Below are positions 37,013 through 44,722 of a stretch of DNA of 64,000 nucleotides, one piece after another. Position 1 is the first letter of the stretch, and each line of letters starts with the position of its first letter. Source of the stretch: Cellulomonas sp. Y8 (lineage in GTDB: Bacteria > Actinomycetota > Actinomycetes > Actinomycetales > Cellulomonadaceae); contig NZ_CP041203.1 in assembly GCF_008033115.1 (NCBI RefSeq), positions 2,418,001-2,482,000 of the forward strand. Reading direction: 5' to 3'. The position numbers were made by a program, and so were the translations under genes. Below the pieces are notes generated by a model, which worked only from the letters and a program-made list of their open reading frames with translations, had not been told where the DNA came from and did no database searches.

Positions 37013-40000
37013 GCCCGGCGGGCGGGACCGTGGCGGTCGCGATCGACGGCGTGCGATACCTCGTGGCGTTGGGTGGCCGCACCGAGGTGCGGCTCGGCCA
37101 CGGGCCGGACTGCGACGCGCACCTGCCGCCGGCCGTGGACGTCCCGCCGATCACGGTGCGCCTGGTGGGGGAGGTGCTCGCGCTCGCCGTCGGCGAGCGC
37201 CAGGCCTCGGGACCCGGAGACGCGTGGGTCTCGGTCGACGCCGCCGGCACGCGGGTCGAGGCGTGCCACACCCCGGACGGAGCGCGGGTCGTGTACGACC
37301 TGCGCGGGCGCGACCAGCTCGTCGTCGGTCCTCGCGCGGGCGACTGCCTCACCGCGGCGCAGCCGGGGATGTCGTTGACGGCACGGCGGGCGGGCCGGAG
37401 CGGCTGGGTCGCGTCGATCACGGGCAGCGACGTCTTCGTCAACAACGTGCGGCAGGCGCCGGGCCGGGTGGTGCTGCGCGACGGCGACCATCTGGGGTCC
37501 GGTCCGCACGACCTCGTCCTGTTCGACGACGAGCTGCACGCCGACGCCGGAGCCGTGCGTGCCTCGCGGCTGCCTGCCCGCGCGACCGCCGCCCGCACGC
37601 CGCCGACGGGGTATCCCGACGTCCGGCGGTCGCCGCGCCTGGTGCACCGGGCCCCGGAGGGAACCGTCGCCGTGAACGGCGTCCCGACCCACGACGACAA
37701 GCGCTCGGGCCAGCTCGCGAAGCTGATCGTCCCGCCGCTGCTGATGCTCGGGGTGACGGCCGGCATGGCGTTCCTCCAGGGCAACCCGCTGTTCGTGCTC
37801 GCGTCCGGCGCGACCTCGCTGGTGACGGTCGTGTTCTCCGTCGTGGGGTACCGCAGGGACCGACGCACCCAGGAGCGAGAGCGAGCCGCGCAGGAGGGGG
37901 CGTTCCGGGAGCACCTGCGCGACAGCGCCGTGGAGATCCACGCGGCGGCCGAGGGGCAGCGCTCCGGGGCCTTCTACCACTACCCCGACGTCGCGACGCT
38001 CGACCGGCTCACCGCGGGGTTCAGCCCGCGGGTGTTCGAGAAGGCGCCGTCGCACGTCGACTTCCTGCACTTCCGGCTGGGGCTCGGGACGGTGCCCGCC
38101 GCCACGACCGCCGAGTTCGCCGACCGCGCCAAGGTGGCGACCGGCGCCGAGCTCGACGCGCTCGCCCGGCACCTCTGCGACAGCACGGCGGCGCTCGACC
38201 TGATGCCCGTCACCGCCGATCTCCGGCACGGCCCGGTCGGCTACGTCGGGCCTCGCAGGCTGGTGGTCGAGCAGCTGCAGATCCTCGTCGCCCAGCTGGC
38301 GTTCTTCCACAGCTACCACGACCTGCAGTTCGTGGTCGTGTTCCCGGAGTCCGAGGAGCCGGACTGGGAGTGGATGCGCTGGTACCGGCACTCCAGCCTG
38401 CGGGACGTGAACGTCCGGGGGTTCGTGCACGACCAGCGGTCCCGCGACCAGGTCCTTGCCAGCCTCGACCAGATCCTCAAGGCGCGCCAGAAGGCCCGGT
38501 CGGAGCACCGCGCCGGCCGCAGCACCATGTTCGTCCCGCATCTCGTCGTGGTGATCCTGGACGAGACGCTGGTGACGGACCACGTCGTCATGGAGTTCCT
38601 CCGTGGCGACCCCGTGGACCTGGGCTGCAGCGTCGTGGTGGTCCAGGAGACGATGTCCGGCCTGTCCGACTCCGTGACGACGGTCATCGACATCCGGGAC
38701 AAGGCGACGGGCGTCCTGGTGCTGGAGCAGGGCGAGCTCCAGGACACCCGGTTCGTCCCGGACCGGCTTCCCCCCGGGTTCGACCGCGAACGCCTCCCGC
38801 GGATGATCGGTGCGCTGAACCACCTCCAGGACGTGCGCAGCAGCATCCCGGAGTCGGTGACGTTCCTGGAGCTCTACGGCGTGGAGCGCGTGGAGCAGCT
38901 CGCCGTGCCCGGGCGCTGGGCGGCCAACGCGCCGCACCGCACGCTCGGCGTCCCCCTGGGACTTCGCGGCCCCGACGACGTCGTGCGGCTCGACCTGCAC
39001 GAGAAGGCGCACGGCCCGCACGGACTCGTGGCCGGGACGACCGGCTCCGGCAAGTCGGAGATCATCCAGAGCTACATCCTCAGCCTGGCCGTCACCTTCC
39101 ACCCGCACGACGTCGCGTTCCTGCTCATCGATTACAAGGGCGGCGGGATGGCGAACCTGTTCGCCGACCTCCCGCACCTGCTCGGGACCATCACCAACCT
39201 CGACGGCGCCCAGAGCATGCGGGCGCTCGTGTCCATCAACGCAGAGCTCAAGCGGCGGCAGCGCGTGTTCGCGGCGCACGACGTCAACCACATCAACCAG
39301 TACCAGAAGCTGGTGAAGCAGGGCGACGCGGCCGAGCCGATGCCGCACCTGTTCCTGATCTCCGACGAGTTCGCCGAGCTGAAGTCGGAGCAACCCGAGT
39401 TCATGGACGAGCTCGTGTCCACGGCACGCATCGGACGCTCGCTCGGCGTCCACCTGATCCTCGCCACGCAGAAGCCGTCGGGAGTCGTCAACGACCAGAT
39501 CTGGTCGAACTCGAAGTTCAAGCTCGCGCTCAAGGTCGCGGACAAGGCCGACTCGACGGAGATCATCAAGACGCCGGACGCCGCCGAGATCACGCTGCCC
39601 GGGCGCGCCTACCTGCAGGTCGGGAACAACGAGATCTACGAGCTCTTCCAGAGCGCGTGGAGCGGCGCCGACTACCGACCCGACCGCGATGCCGGCCCGC
39701 AGGAGGACGTCAGCATCTCCGCGATCAACGACCTCGGCCAGTACGAGATCCTCAGCCCGGACCTCTCCGGGCTGGACCGCGCGGACTCGGTGCAGCGGGT
39801 CCCCACGGAGCTCGAGGCGGTCGTCGCGGAGGTCGCCCGCGCCGCCCGCGAGGAGTCCGTGCCGCCGCTGCCTCGGCCGTGGTTGCCGCCGCTCCCCGAG
39901 CGCATCCACGTCACGGACCTGGACCCGTGCGATCCCGATCTCGCGTGGTCCGGGGCGAAGTCCGCGCTGCGGCCGGTCGTCGGCACCGTCGACGTCCCGA

Positions 40001-41523
40001 GCCTGCAGCGGCAGGACACCCTCCGGCTCGACCTCTCCCGCGACGGGCACCTCGCGCTGTTCGCGAGCCCCGGGTACGGGAAGTCGACGTTCCTGCAGAC
40101 CCTCGTCATGGGCTTGGCCCGCGGTCACAGCCCGGAGCACCTCCACGTCTACCTGCTCGACCTCGGCACCAACGGGCTGCTGCCCCTGCGCGGCCTGCCG
40201 CAGGTCGCGGACACCCTGACGAGCGAGGACGCCCAGAAGGCGCAGAAGCTCGCCACCCGCCTCGAGGCCGAGATCAAGCGGCGCAAGCGCCGGCTCGGCG
40301 AGCACTCGGTCGCCAGCCTCGAGATGTTCGAGCGGGCGTCTGGCGAGGTGCTGCCGCACGTCCTGCTGGTCGTCGACGGGTTCGAAGGGCTGAAGGACAT
40401 GCCGGGCGAGGAGGCCCTGACCGGGCTGCTCACGTCGGTCGCACGCGAGGGGGCGGGGCTGGGGATCCACCTCGCGCTCACCGCCGGGCGGCAGGCCAGC
40501 CTGCGCACCACCCTCTCCGCCAACATCAAGACGCAGATCGCGCTCCGGCTCAACGACGACGGCGAGGCCCGCGGCATCGTCGGCCGGACCGCGCTGCAGA
40601 TCGACGACGTCCCCGGCCGCGGCCTCGTCCGGCTCGACCAGCCCGAGACCTTTCAGACCGCGCTGCCCGCCGACGGTGCGGACGCGCTGGCCGTGATCGA
40701 GGCCATCCAGGCGGAGGCGCGCGCGATGGACGAGCGCTGGCGCGGTCGACGGCCGGAGCCCCTCCCCGTGGTCCCCGACCGGCTCGAGGTCGGCGACCTG
40801 GTCGGTCGGCCGGAGACCGCGCTGCTCGTCGCCTCCGGCGGGCTGCCCGTCGGTCTGGACCTCAAGACGGTGCATCCCGTCGGCATCCCCCTGATGCGGT
40901 GCCGGCAGGCGCTCGTGCTCGCGGGCGACGCGGAACGGGTCGGCCGCACCCTGACGCTGCTGTGGGAGACGGGAGCGGCCGCGTTCCCGGGCGGAGCGTT
41001 CGTGCTGGACGACCAGGCCGGCGCGCTGCGCGAGCTGGTGCGCCGCACCCGACCGGAGGGAGAGCCCGCCGGGACGGCCGCGGTGCTGGAGGCCGCCCTC
41101 GCGGAGCTCGCGGCGCGCCAGGAGGCCTACCACCAGACGCAGGAGGTGCCCGATCCGCCGAGCCTCGCGGACCACGCGCGGGGGCTCGAGGCTGCGCTCG
41201 TCGTGCTCGCCGACGTGGCGGGAGCGCCGGAGCACCTCGGGGAGGCGCGCCTCGCCGACCTGGTGCGGCTGCTGGCCGAGGGACCGGCGTTCGGGATGCC
41301 GATCCTCCTCGGCGGCACGTCGGCCACCGCGGGGAAGAGCTTCGACGGCCTGGGCCGGGTGGTCAAGAAGATCACGGCCGGCCTGGTCGTGGGCAGGTTC
41401 GGCGACCAGTCCGTGCTGAAGGCCGCGAACCTCGCGAGCCGGGAGCCGGACCCCGGGGACCGCGAGGGGTACGTCGTCGTCGACGGGCGGGCCACGCGGG
41501 TGAAGCTCCCGGCGCCGGGGTGA
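37009..41523 (+). CDS. essC: T7SSb FtsK/SpoIIIE-type ATPase EssC
   Basis: A 1504-residue motor close in length to S. aureus EssC. Two FHA-like domains occupy residues ~1-195, and two helices lie at ~235-281. Three ATPase domains follow. D1 has AGTTGSGKSE at ~676, LLIDYKGGGM at ~706 and SDEFAEL at ~783. D2 has ASPGYGKST at ~1019. D3 has a degenerate loop (GDAERVGRT, ~1304) in which Arg replaces the Walker lysine. N-terminal tandem FHA domains and fused D1-D3 mark the Firmicutes EssC type and not the EccCa/EccCb of mycobacteria. The GTG start is coupled to essB. Confidence 0.92.
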   Translation: MSPAGGTVAVAIDGVRYLVALGGRTEVRLGHGPDCDAHLPPAVDVPPITVRLVGEVLALAVGERQASGPGDAWVSVDAAGTRVEACHTPDGARVVYDLRGRDQLVVGPRAGDCLTAAQPGMSLTARRAGRSGWVASITGSDVFVNNVRQAPGRVVLRDGDHLGSGPHDLVLFDDELHADAGAVRASRLPARATAARTPPTGYPDVRRSPRLVHRAPEGTVAVNGVPTHDDKRSGQLAKLIVPPLLMLGVTAGMAFLQGNPLFVLASGATSLVTVVFSVVGYRRDRRTQERERAAQEGAFREHLRDSAVEIHAAAEGQRSGAFYHYPDVATLDRLTAGFSPRVFEKAPSHVDFLHFRLGLGTVPAATTAEFADRAKVATGAELDALARHLCDSTAALDLMPVTADLRHGPVGYVGPRRLVVEQLQILVAQLAFFHSYHDLQFVVVFPESEEPDWEWMRWYRHSSLRDVNVRGFVHDQRSRDQVLASLDQILKARQKARSEHRAGRSTMFVPHLVVVILDETLVTDHVVMEFLRGDPVDLGCSVVVVQETMSGLSDSVTTVIDIRDKATGVLVLEQGELQDTRFVPDRLPPGFDRERLPRMIGALNHLQDVRSSIPESVTFLELYGVERVEQLAVPGRWAANAPHRTLGVPLGLRGPDDVVRLDLHEKAHGPHGLVAGTTGSGKSEIIQSYILSLAVTFHPHDVAFLLIDYKGGGMANLFADLPHLLGTITNLDGAQSMRALVSINAELKRRQRVFAAHDVNHINQYQKLVKQGDAAEPMPHLFLISDEFAELKSEQPEFMDELVSTARIGRSLGVHLILATQKPSGVVNDQIWSNSKFKLALKVADKADSTEIIKTPDAAEITLPGRAYLQVGNNEIYELFQSAWSGADYRPDRDAGPQEDVSISAINDLGQYEILSPDLSGLDRADSVQRVPTELEAVVAEVARAAREESVPPLPRPWLPPLPERIHVTDLDPCDPDLAWSGAKSALRPVVGTVDVPSLQRQDTLRLDLSRDGHLALFASPGYGKSTFLQTLVMGLARGHSPEHLHVYLLDLGTNGLLPLRGLPQVADTLTSEDAQKAQKLATRLEAEIKRRKRRLGEHSVASLEMFERASGEVLPHVLLVVDGFEGLKDMPGEEALTGLLTSVAREGAGLGIHLALTAGRQASLRTTLSANIKTQIALRLNDDGEARGIVGRTALQIDDVPGRGLVRLDQPETFQTALPADGADALAVIEAIQAEARAMDERWRGRRPEPLPVVPDRLEVGDLVGRPETALLVASGGLPVGLDLKTVHPVGIPLMRCRQALVLAGDAERVGRTLTLLWETGAAAFPGGAFVLDDQAGALRELVRRTRPEGEPAGTAAVLEAALAELAARQEAYHQTQEVPDPPSLADHARGLEAALVVLADVAGAPEHLGEARLADLVRLLAEGPAFGMPILLGGTSATAGKSFDGLGRVVKKITAGLVVGRFGDQSVLKAANLASREPDPGDREGYVVVDGRATRVKLPAPG

Positions 41524-41605
41524 CAGGCGCGAGATCGGCGGGGTCGTTCGGACCGCGCACACGTCCCCGGGGTCCGGGGACGCCACCGAGGAGATGGAGA
41601 GAACG

Positions 41606-41899
41606 ATGGCCGGACAGATCAAGCTCACGCCGGACGAGCTGCGCACCTCCGCGCAGAAGTACACGGACGGCTCCCAGGGCATCGAGGAGATCCTCTCGAC
41701 CCTGACCACGGAGCAGGGCGTCATCAGTGACAACTGGGAGGGGTCGGCGTTCGAGAGCTTCGACGAGCAGTTCAACGAGCTCTCTCCCAAGATCAAGGAG
41801 TTCGCGGAGCTGCTGCAGGCGATCAACGAGCAGCTCAACAAGGTCGCCGAGATCATCGAGCAGACCGACGCGGACATCGCGTCCCAGATCCGGGGCTGA
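41606..41899 (+). CDS. esxA: WXG100 family secreted protein (EsxA-like)
   Basis: A 97-residue helical-hairpin protein with the central WEG turn (W-x-G) near residue 46 and no signal peptide. These are the features of the WXG100 substrates exported by type VII systems. It forms two amphipathic helices and would dimerise. The tail lacks a clear YxxxD/E motif of the T7SSa kind, which fits T7SSb. The ATG at 41606 has a GAGATGGAGA ribosome-binding site. It follows essC in the operon after an 82-base gap. Confidence 0.93.
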   Translation: MAGQIKLTPDELRTSAQKYTDGSQGIEEILSTLTTEQGVISDNWEGSAFESFDEQFNELSPKIKEFAELLQAINEQLNKVAEIIEQTDADIASQIRG

Positions 41900-41902
41900 G
41901 CC

Positions 41903-42499
41903 GTGGCGCGGGTGGCCGGCGGCCCGGTCGTCGGCCACCCGCCCGCCGGAACGCGTTCCGGCGCGCGGAGCGAGTGGCGCCGGGTGCGGCGAACCGCGAC
42001 CCCGGGGCGAGCACCGTCGCGCGTGCGGGTGGGCTCGGTGCTGGCTCTGGTCGGCGCCCTCGTGGTCTCGGGGTGTGGGAGGAGTGCGGTGAGCGAGGAC
42101 GAGGTGCGGGAGCGGGCGGAGGAGATCGCCGAGCTGCTGCTGACGGCGGCGGAGGGGGTGCCGCGGTACCAGGACGACATCGTCAGATCGGGGACGCGGC
42201 AGGTCGAGACCAGTGCGTCGGACCCGTGGCGGTACTGGCAGATCCGCGTCGATCTGGAGCTGGCGCAGGACTGGCCGACGTCGCCGGTGCAGGTGGCCGA
42301 GGAGATGATCCGGCTGCTTCGGGCCGAGGGGTGGGTCTCGGGCAGCCGGCACGATCCGGACGTCAGTGGCGTGGACACGACGTTGCGCACGCGGGACGTG
42401 GGCGGGTCGTGGACCGTGGCGCTCGGGGGCTGGGGGAGCCCGCCGCCAGTCCCGCAGCGCGTGTTCTTCACCGTCGTCAGCCCGGCGGTCGACCATTGA
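41903..42499 (+). CDS. Lipoprotein at the end of the T7SS operon
   Basis: A lipoprotein of up to 198 residues starting at GTG 41903, three bases after the WXG100 stop. An in-frame GTG at 42023 would give a more ordinary signal peptide ending in the lipobox VVSGC. The mature ~140 residues contain helices then strands with conserved-looking tryptophans (PWRYWQIRV, GSWTVALGGW). I do not recognise the family. Tight placement suggests an accessory or immunity role in the type VII system, which is inference. Confidence 0.7.
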   Translation: MARVAGGPVVGHPPAGTRSGARSEWRRVRRTATPGRAPSRVRVGSVLALVGALVVSGCGRSAVSEDEVRERAEEIAELLLTAAEGVPRYQDDIVRSGTRQVETSASDPWRYWQIRVDLELAQDWPTSPVQVAEEMIRLLRAEGWVSGSRHDPDVSGVDTTLRTRDVGGSWTVALGGWGSPPPVPQRVFFTVVSPAVDH

Positions 42500-42867
42500 G
42501 CGCCGGGCAGCCGGCGGCCGGCGACGTCCCCGTCGACCCCCGTGACCTGCGCACCGCGCAGAGGTGGCGCCGCTCGGCGCACGTCCTGTCCGCGGTCGTC
42601 CTCGCGATCGTCGCGCTCGGGGTCGTCGGCGGGTTCACGAACGCGTACCACGACTTCAACTGGGGTCCGTTGTGGGCGGCTGGGCTCCTCGCTCTGCCGG
42701 TGGCGGTCACCGGGGTGGTGCTCGGGGTCCGGTCGAACCGGCTGGTGCCCGACGACGCGGCCTTCCAGGCGATCGTGGTGGCGGTCTCGGCCGTTGTCCT
42801 GGCGCTGATGTGCTGCGGCCCGTTCCTGCTGTGGCTGGGCATCATGGCGTTCTACCGGGGGTACTGA
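42496..42867 (+). CDS. Small three-helix membrane protein of the T7SS operon
   Basis: A 123-residue protein with a short cytoplasmic N-terminus and three hydrophobic helices (~33-52, ~62-82, ~95-118). The TTG start at 42496 overlaps the lipoprotein's stop (TTGA), which supports coupled translation and this rare start codon. No family is recognised. It is the last gene in the rightward run and ends 34 bases before a convergent TetR gene. Confidence 0.65.
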   Translation: MSAGQPAAGDVPVDPRDLRTAQRWRRSAHVLSAVVLAIVALGVVGGFTNAYHDFNWGPLWAAGLLALPVAVTGVVLGVRSNRLVPDDAAFQAIVVAVSAVVLALMCCGPFLLWLGIMAFYRGY

Positions 42868-42901
42868 ACCACCGAGGTCGGCGCGGACGTGAGCGTGCGG
42901 G

Positions 42902-43531
42902 TCACGGCCCGCCGATCGCCGCCAGCAGGTCCGCCACCTCGACCGGCCGCCCCGGCAGCGGGTCCCCGCCCGGCCGCAGCGCGGCCCGCAGCAGCGGCGC
43001 GCGCCGCGCGAGCAGCGCCGCGTTGAGCTCGTCCGGGAGCCCGGGCAGCGGGCGCAGCGCGGACGCGAAGGTCAGCAGGATCTCCGGGACCCCGATGTCA
43101 TCCCGCACGAGCCCGAGCCGCTGGGCGGTCCGGACGACCTCGCCCGCGGCGAGCGCCGTGGCCGTGCGGCGCTCGACGAGCTCCGGGGTGAACACGTCCG
43201 CGTCGCGGGCGCGCGGCACCAGCACCGGCAGCAGCAGCGGCAGCCCGGACTCGAGGAAGCCGGTGAGGAACTGCTCCCACGCCGTGTGCGGGTCGTCGCC
43301 CGCGAGCCCGGCGCCGGCCCGGTCGAGCAGGCCGCCGACGTGGGCCAGCCGGTCGGCGACGACGGCCCGCACCAGCGCGGACCGGTCGGGGAAGTGCCGG
43401 TAGACGGTGCCGACGCCCACGCCGGCGGCGCGGGCCACCGCCTCCATCGGCTCGTCGAGCCCCCGCGCCGAGTACAGGGTGCGCGCGGCGTCCAGCACCC
43501 GCTGCTGGTTCCGTGCCGCGTCCGCTCTCAC
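42902..43531 (-). CDS. TetR family transcriptional regulator
   Basis: A 209-residue TetR repressor. The DNA-binding domain spans residues ~8-52, with EAVARAAGVGVGTVYRHFPD forming the helix-turn-helix. The GTG at 43531 lies six bases after a minus-strand TATCCT, so translation is leaderless. It is divergent from the ABC exporter operon, its probable target, across a short inverted repeat. Confidence 0.9.
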   Translation of the reverse strand: MRADAARNQQRVLDAARTLYSARGLDEPMEAVARAAGVGVGTVYRHFPDRSALVRAVVADRLAHVGGLLDRAGAGLAGDDPHTAWEQFLTGFLESGLPLLLPVLVPRARDADVFTPELVERRTATALAAGEVVRTAQRLGLVRDDIGVPEILLTFASALRPLPGLPDELNAALLARRAPLLRAALRPGGDPLPGRPVEVADLLAAIGGP

Positions 43532-43537
43532 CGGCTC

Positions 43538-43572
43538 AGGATAGGTGCCCGTAAGCGGAATCGGAGGTTCCG
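43538..43572. promoter_or_regulatory. TetR promoter and inverted repeat
   Basis: Minus-strand TATCCT (43538-43543) is the leaderless -10 box of the TetR gene. CGGAA-N7-TTCCG (43556-43572) is a candidate operator just upstream of it. Rightward, TACGGT (43582-43587) may serve the exporter operon. Confidence 0.4.
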
Positions 43573-43639
43573 GTTCGGTGCTACGGTGGGACGTGGACGG
43601 GCGCCGTCGGAGACGCCCCGATGCCGGGAGGCGAGCGCC

Positions 43640-44722
43640 GTGCGCGCCATGATCCTCAAGGAGTTCCGCGAGCTGCGCCGGGACCGCCGGACCGTCGCGA
43701 TGCTGGTCGTCCTGCCGCTGCTGCTGCTGACGATCTTCGGCTTCGCGGCCAACTTCACGGTCGACAGCCTGACCACGCTGGTCGTCGGGCCGGGCGCCAC
43801 CGAGGCGGCGGACCGGATCGCCGGCTCTCCGGCGGGCGGCACGCTCGACGTCCGGGACGTGCTGCCGGGCGACGACCGGGCCGACGCCGTCGACGCGCTC
43901 GCCGCCAACCGGTACGACGTCGCGGTCGTCACCGGGGAGGGGGCGGCGACGGTCCCGGAGGTGCTGATCGACGGCACGAACCTGTTCGCCGCCCAGGCCG
44001 CGAACGTCGTGGTCGCGCGGCTCGGCGACGCCGTGCAGCCCGAGATCCTGTTCAACCCCGACCTGGAGACGTCGTGGGTCATGGTGCCCGCGCTGATCGG
44101 CCTGATCCTCACGTTCATCGGCACGATCATCACGAGCATCGGCCTGGTGAAGGAGCGGGCGGCCGGGACCCTGGAGCAGCTGGCGGTGATGCCGCTGCGG
44201 CCGATCGACGTCATCGTCGGCAAGATCGCGCCGTACTTCCTGCTCGCGGCGCTCGACCTCGTCGTCGTGACGGTGCTGGGGATGCTCATCTTCGGGGTGC
44301 CGTTCACCGGGAACGTGGCGCTGTTCGCCCTCGCCGGGGCGGTCTTCCTGTTCGTGGTGCTCGGCATCGGGGTGTTCATCTCGACCGTGTCGCAGAACGC
44401 CGGGCAGGCGATCCAGGCCGCGATCCTCGTGCTGCTGCCGCAGATCCTGCTGTCGGGGATCATCTTCCCGCTCGACGCGATGCCGCTCGGGGTGCGCTGG
44501 ATCGGGTACTGCCTGCCGCTCACCTACTTCACGCAGGTGTCGCAGGGCGTGATGCTGCGCGGCGCCGGGATCGACGCGCTGTGGCTCCCGATCACGGTGC
44601 TGGCCGGCATGGCCGTGCTGGTGTTCGGCGCCGCGGTCTGGCGGTTCCGCGCGTCGATCACGCCCCGCCGCCCGCGGGGGGCGGCGGCCGCCTCCGCCGC
44701 GCCGGCCGAGGTCGGGCGGTGA
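43640..44722 (+). CDS. ABC-2 type exporter permease
   Basis: A 360-residue ABC-2 permease. The first helix is near residue 20 (TVAMLVVLPLLLLTIFGFA). A ~130-residue external domain follows, then five helices from ~155. The motif LVKERAAGTLEQLAVMPLRP is typical of YbhS/YbhR-type exporters. GTG 43640 is chosen because GGGAGGCGAG stands before it. An ATG three codons later is possible. It is coupled to the ATPase gene by GTGA overlap and under the divergent TetR regulator. Confidence 0.9.
   Translation: MRAMILKEFRELRRDRRTVAMLVVLPLLLLTIFGFAANFTVDSLTTLVVGPGATEAADRIAGSPAGGTLDVRDVLPGDDRADAVDALAANRYDVAVVTGEGAATVPEVLIDGTNLFAAQAANVVVARLGDAVQPEILFNPDLETSWVMVPALIGLILTFIGTIITSIGLVKERAAGTLEQLAVMPLRPIDVIVGKIAPYFLLAALDLVVVTVLGMLIFGVPFTGNVALFALAGAVFLFVVLGIGVFISTVSQNAGQAIQAAILVLLPQILLSGIIFPLDAMPLGVRWIGYCLPLTYFTQVSQGVMLRGAGIDALWLPITVLAGMAVLVFGAAVWRFRASITPRRPRGAAAASAAPAEVGR

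Noticed and set aside
43582..43652. Short leaderless-looking ORF from GTG 43593 overlapping the exporter permease start
   Set aside because: The spacing from TACGGT is only five bases and the ~20-codon product is arginine-rich noise. The permease start has its own ribosome-binding site.
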